Source: Calliopum simillimum
Taxonomy: Eukaryota; Arthropoda; Insecta; Diptera; Lauxaniidae
DNA: 64,000 nt
Direction: 5' to 3'
Assembly (NCBI GenBank): GCA_951812925.1
Contig: OX638368.1
Coordinates: 2,046,001-2,110,000 of the forward strand
Shown here one piece after another: positions 61,543 to 64,000 of this stretch (its first letter is position 1; the number at the start of each line of letters is the position of its first letter). The translations under genes and the position numbers were made by a program. The notes under the pieces are model-generated. The model worked only from the letters and a program-made list of their open reading frames with translations, did no database searches and was not told the DNA's origin.

Positions 61543-61753
61543 ATGAAGAATCGTATAAATAAAGTTAAAATCCAAAAATCGCGTTATGCGATGCATGATT
61601 TTATAGAGTCTGTAGAGGCACAAACTGTGATCTGGCAACGTGACCACGATAGTTACTATAATCGCGAGAAAAGAGAAGAAGCTTGGTATGCCGTTGCCAG
61701 GCGCCTAAATGCAGAATTTGATGAATTTTCCGAAGAGCAAAAACGACGAACAG
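61543..61753 (+). CDS. MADF-domain protein, first coding exon (partial gene)
   Basis: A basic start (MKNRINKVKIQKSRY) leads into the first half of a MADF (Adf-1 type Myb/SANT-like) domain: HDFIESVEAQTVIWQRDHD, SYYNREKREEAWYAVARRL and EFSEEQKRRT. These match the family pattern of Ile/Val-rich helix 1, the W-D/N-x-x-H-x-x-Y motif and the AW helix. It stops at a donor, ACAG|GTAATT, in phase 1, just where the K-W-x-x-L-R-D helix should follow. The frame is open back to 61330, but that upstream stretch is Cys/Val-rich and looks like 5' UTR, so I chose the ATG at 61543. I did not find the next exon before the window ends. MADF proteins usually bind DNA as transcription regulators. It is about 900 bp downstream of CCT7, same strand. 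Confidence 0.72.
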
Positions 61754-62361
61754 GTAATTTTATGAACATAATTGGTAATTCTATTAGTGGTAAAATAGAT
61801 GAACGAAAGGATGAAATTCTCAAGCATATTATTATCGCAAAAAAGATTATGGTGCCTTATAGTCCATTCATTTAGGCGGACATTCAAATTTTAGCGCAAT
61901 ACAGCCATTCGTTTTGTTTTGACGCCCGAGTTTTGTTTACTTGTTTGGCATCATGTTGAGTATGAAAAAACAGAAACGATTTTCGATCTCTAATAAACCA
62001 TTATTTTTTGAGAAACAAAACGACGAAACCCAACCTCAGAAGATGGCCCTTCAATAAAAAATTCAGATCGCGCGTGGAGATCATCGACGCCGCGGAGAAG
62101 TACTTTGTAGACCTTACGGAAAATTACTGTCAAACCAAAACAAATGGCAAAATTTCCCTGGCGTTTGTTTTTTAACTCTATTTCCCAACGTAACGGTAAG
62201 TAAAAAAAAACCAGAGTGTGACGCTTGCTGGAATTCATCCCCCCTAGGAGCGTCACGATGTTTATGGACCATCTCTAGGTTAACACAATCCTGCTTAAAC
62301 TAAGAGAACATGAATAATACTTTTCCACTGTGTAATTTTGAAATTCTGAATCCGAATCTTA
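61754..62361. other. Likely intron of the MADF gene
   Basis: Begins with the GTAATT donor. A minus-strand 88-codon frame (62256-61990) has no recognised domain. The second half of the MADF domain was not found here. Confidence 0.45.
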
Positions 62362-63642
62362 GCCCATGAAAATTACAATTTTTCTGCGAAATAATTCCAA
62401 GTGAATATTTTTCTCTGGAATTATCTTAATTAATGCATGATAAATAAAGTGTGAAAAGTCCATTGCAAAGTCGTGTGCGCATAAAAATTTATTCAGGTTC
62501 AAAGGTCGCTAAAATCAGTTTTTTGCAAATATCTCGCTAATGTTAAATTTTACAGAAAAATGTTGGTCTGCAATTTTGTAGTACAGGAAATTTCCTACAA
62601 AAGTACGTTAAACATGTTTTCGTGCGACTTATGGTTTAGAAGAAAATAGGAAATTTATGAATTTTTCTTCTGAGAAATATGGTAGAAAAACGGAAAATAC
62701 AATATTTTGATAAAAATAAAAAAAAAATATGTAGTGTCGTATGTTTAGCTCAATTTAAAAAAAAAAAAATATGAGAAAGAATTTGAAGTAAAACACGCCA
62801 ATTGTACCAGTAAAAAAACATGATGTGACCGATTTGGCTAAAATTTAGCATTGCATTGTATTACCGATTGTATTACCGATGCCTAGCATTATAAATACGC
62901 AAGGATTTTGCTCTGGTATTATGTTTTGTTAAAATACAGGGCCGCGAAATTGGCGATTTTTTTTGAGAAAGACTGGTCATTAAAAATGCAAACTTTTTTT
63001 TTTAGATTTTTCGTAACATTTTATGATTTTTCAACAATTTTCTTAGTCCAAATATTAAGAAAAAAGCATTTCAACACGTTCTAAAAATTCTGAAAAAATT
63101 CTCACGTATTCTATCATCCATTCTAAGCATTTAATGCTTAGCAAAAAAGCAAAGCCTTTTAAGAAAAAAATCTCATTCGTATTATCTAACCGTAAAATTT
63201 ACTGTTGTTCGTATTATAGAATCACATGTGGAAGAAATATTGCATTCGTATTATTGGACATTCGTAATACGGAGCATTCGTATTACTGGACGTCGACTGT
63301 ATTTTAATATGAACTCATGGGTAGCATTTCGTATCATAATTGTTAACAACTTTTTAAATTGGGTGATCTTCTAAACTATAAGACATACGAAAACATGTTT
63401 AACGTACTTTTGTACTACAAAATTGCAGACCAACATTTTTCTGTAAAAGTTAGCATTAGCGAGATATTTGCAAAAACTGATTTTAGCGACCTTTGAACCT
63501 TAATAACTTTTTATGCGCACACGACTTTGCAATGGACTTTTCACACTTTATTTATCATGCATTAATTAAGATAATCCGGTGAAAAAAATTCACTTGGAAT
63601 TATTTCGCACAGCAGCTCTTTTTTCGACTAATTTTCCTGGGC
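62362..63642. mobile_element. Foldback element, AGCCCAGGAAAATTA family, copy 2
   Basis: The ends GCCCATGAAAATTA and GCCCAGGAAAATTAG are inverted, with long arms (AATGGACTTTTCACACTTTA, GTGTGCGCATAAAAA). The centre (about 62850-63300) is extra sequence with CGTATTA-type words, probably another insertion. Confidence 0.75.
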
Positions 63643-63709
63643 TTAAATGTTTTCAAAACAATTTTTCCAAACAATAAAATAAACATCATGTTGTGATATT
63701 TATACCCTA

Positions 63710-64000
63710 CACCCAGGGTATATTCACTTTGTCCTTCCGTTTGTAACGCAGAGAAGGAGGCGTGTCAGGCATGGAAAAGTATATATATTCTTGATCAGCG
63801 TCACCTCCTGAATCGATATAGCCATGTCCGTCTATCTGGCTGGCTGGCTGGCTGTCTGTGCGTGGAAATACATTTTTTGAGATAACTGAGCACGATAATT
63901 TAATGAAATTTTGTACTCTACCTCCGTCGTCAAAGTTAGCTCGAGGGATTGAAAGTGAGCGAAATCGGTCAACGGCCACGCCTACCGCCCATACAAAAAA
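63710..64000 (+). mobile_element. HINE, 5' part, cut by window end
   Basis: Starts ATACCCTACACCCAGGGTAT. It has the core at about 63790-63840, a short GGCT microsatellite and the CGGTCAACGGCCACGCC segment. The rest lies outside the window. Confidence 0.85.

Noticed and set aside
61990..62256. 88-codon minus-strand frame
   Set aside because: No recognised domain and no splice partner; kept only as a note in the MADF intron.

Overview
This is an AT-rich insect nuclear window, most likely from a cyclorrhaphan fly and plausibly a tephritid. The evidence is a Drosophila-like CCT7 chaperonin gene, a MADF-domain exon, an intact rosa-type (DD41D) mariner of the kind first described in Ceratitis rosa, and several mini-me/DINE-1-like Helitron derivatives. 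The species call is inference.

Layout. One gene spans almost the whole window: CCT7, the eta subunit of the TRiC/CCT chaperonin, on the + strand. It has six coding exons (5689-5691, 6086-6346, 6676-7495, 7575-7709, 32956-33144, 60425-60642) that join in phase to 541 codons. The initiator ATG sits alone at the end of its exon, and introns 4 and 5 are about 25.2 and 27.3 kb. Upstream lie a Helitron derivative, a foldback repeat, a TIR-bounded element that holds a possible three-exon small gene (3618-4082), and a broken copy of a nucleoside diphosphate kinase gene (about 4471-4705). Downstream is the first exon of a MADF-domain gene (61543-61753).

Nested gene. Inside CCT7 intron 5, on the opposite strand, is a three-exon piggyBac-transposase-derived gene (58371-57741, 54183-53374, 51472-50505) that splices in phase to 802 codons with no internal stop. 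It keeps the piggyBac fold signatures and the C-terminal Cys/His-rich finger but has lost two of the three catalytic aspartates, so it looks like a domesticated host gene and not a transposon.

Mobile DNA. The two giant introns are built from nested mobile elements: an intact maT-like DD37D transposon (31131-32426), an intact rosa DD41D transposon (42700-44002), two internally deleted mariners and at least one point-mutated one, a tandem pair of Helitron derivatives, and many foldback or long-TIR elements, including a roughly 3.8 kb palindrome (46090-49848). A recurring feature is that many of these non-autonomous elements carry their own short motif repeated several times in both orientations near their ends. 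Three of them (16140-20162, 24166-26808, 29561-30437) share a related TIR start and TA target duplications. tRNA-like B-box modules also cluster between 17.4 and 25.7 kb.

All calls come from reading the sequence. No database or alignment program was used, so boundaries of decayed repeats are approximate.
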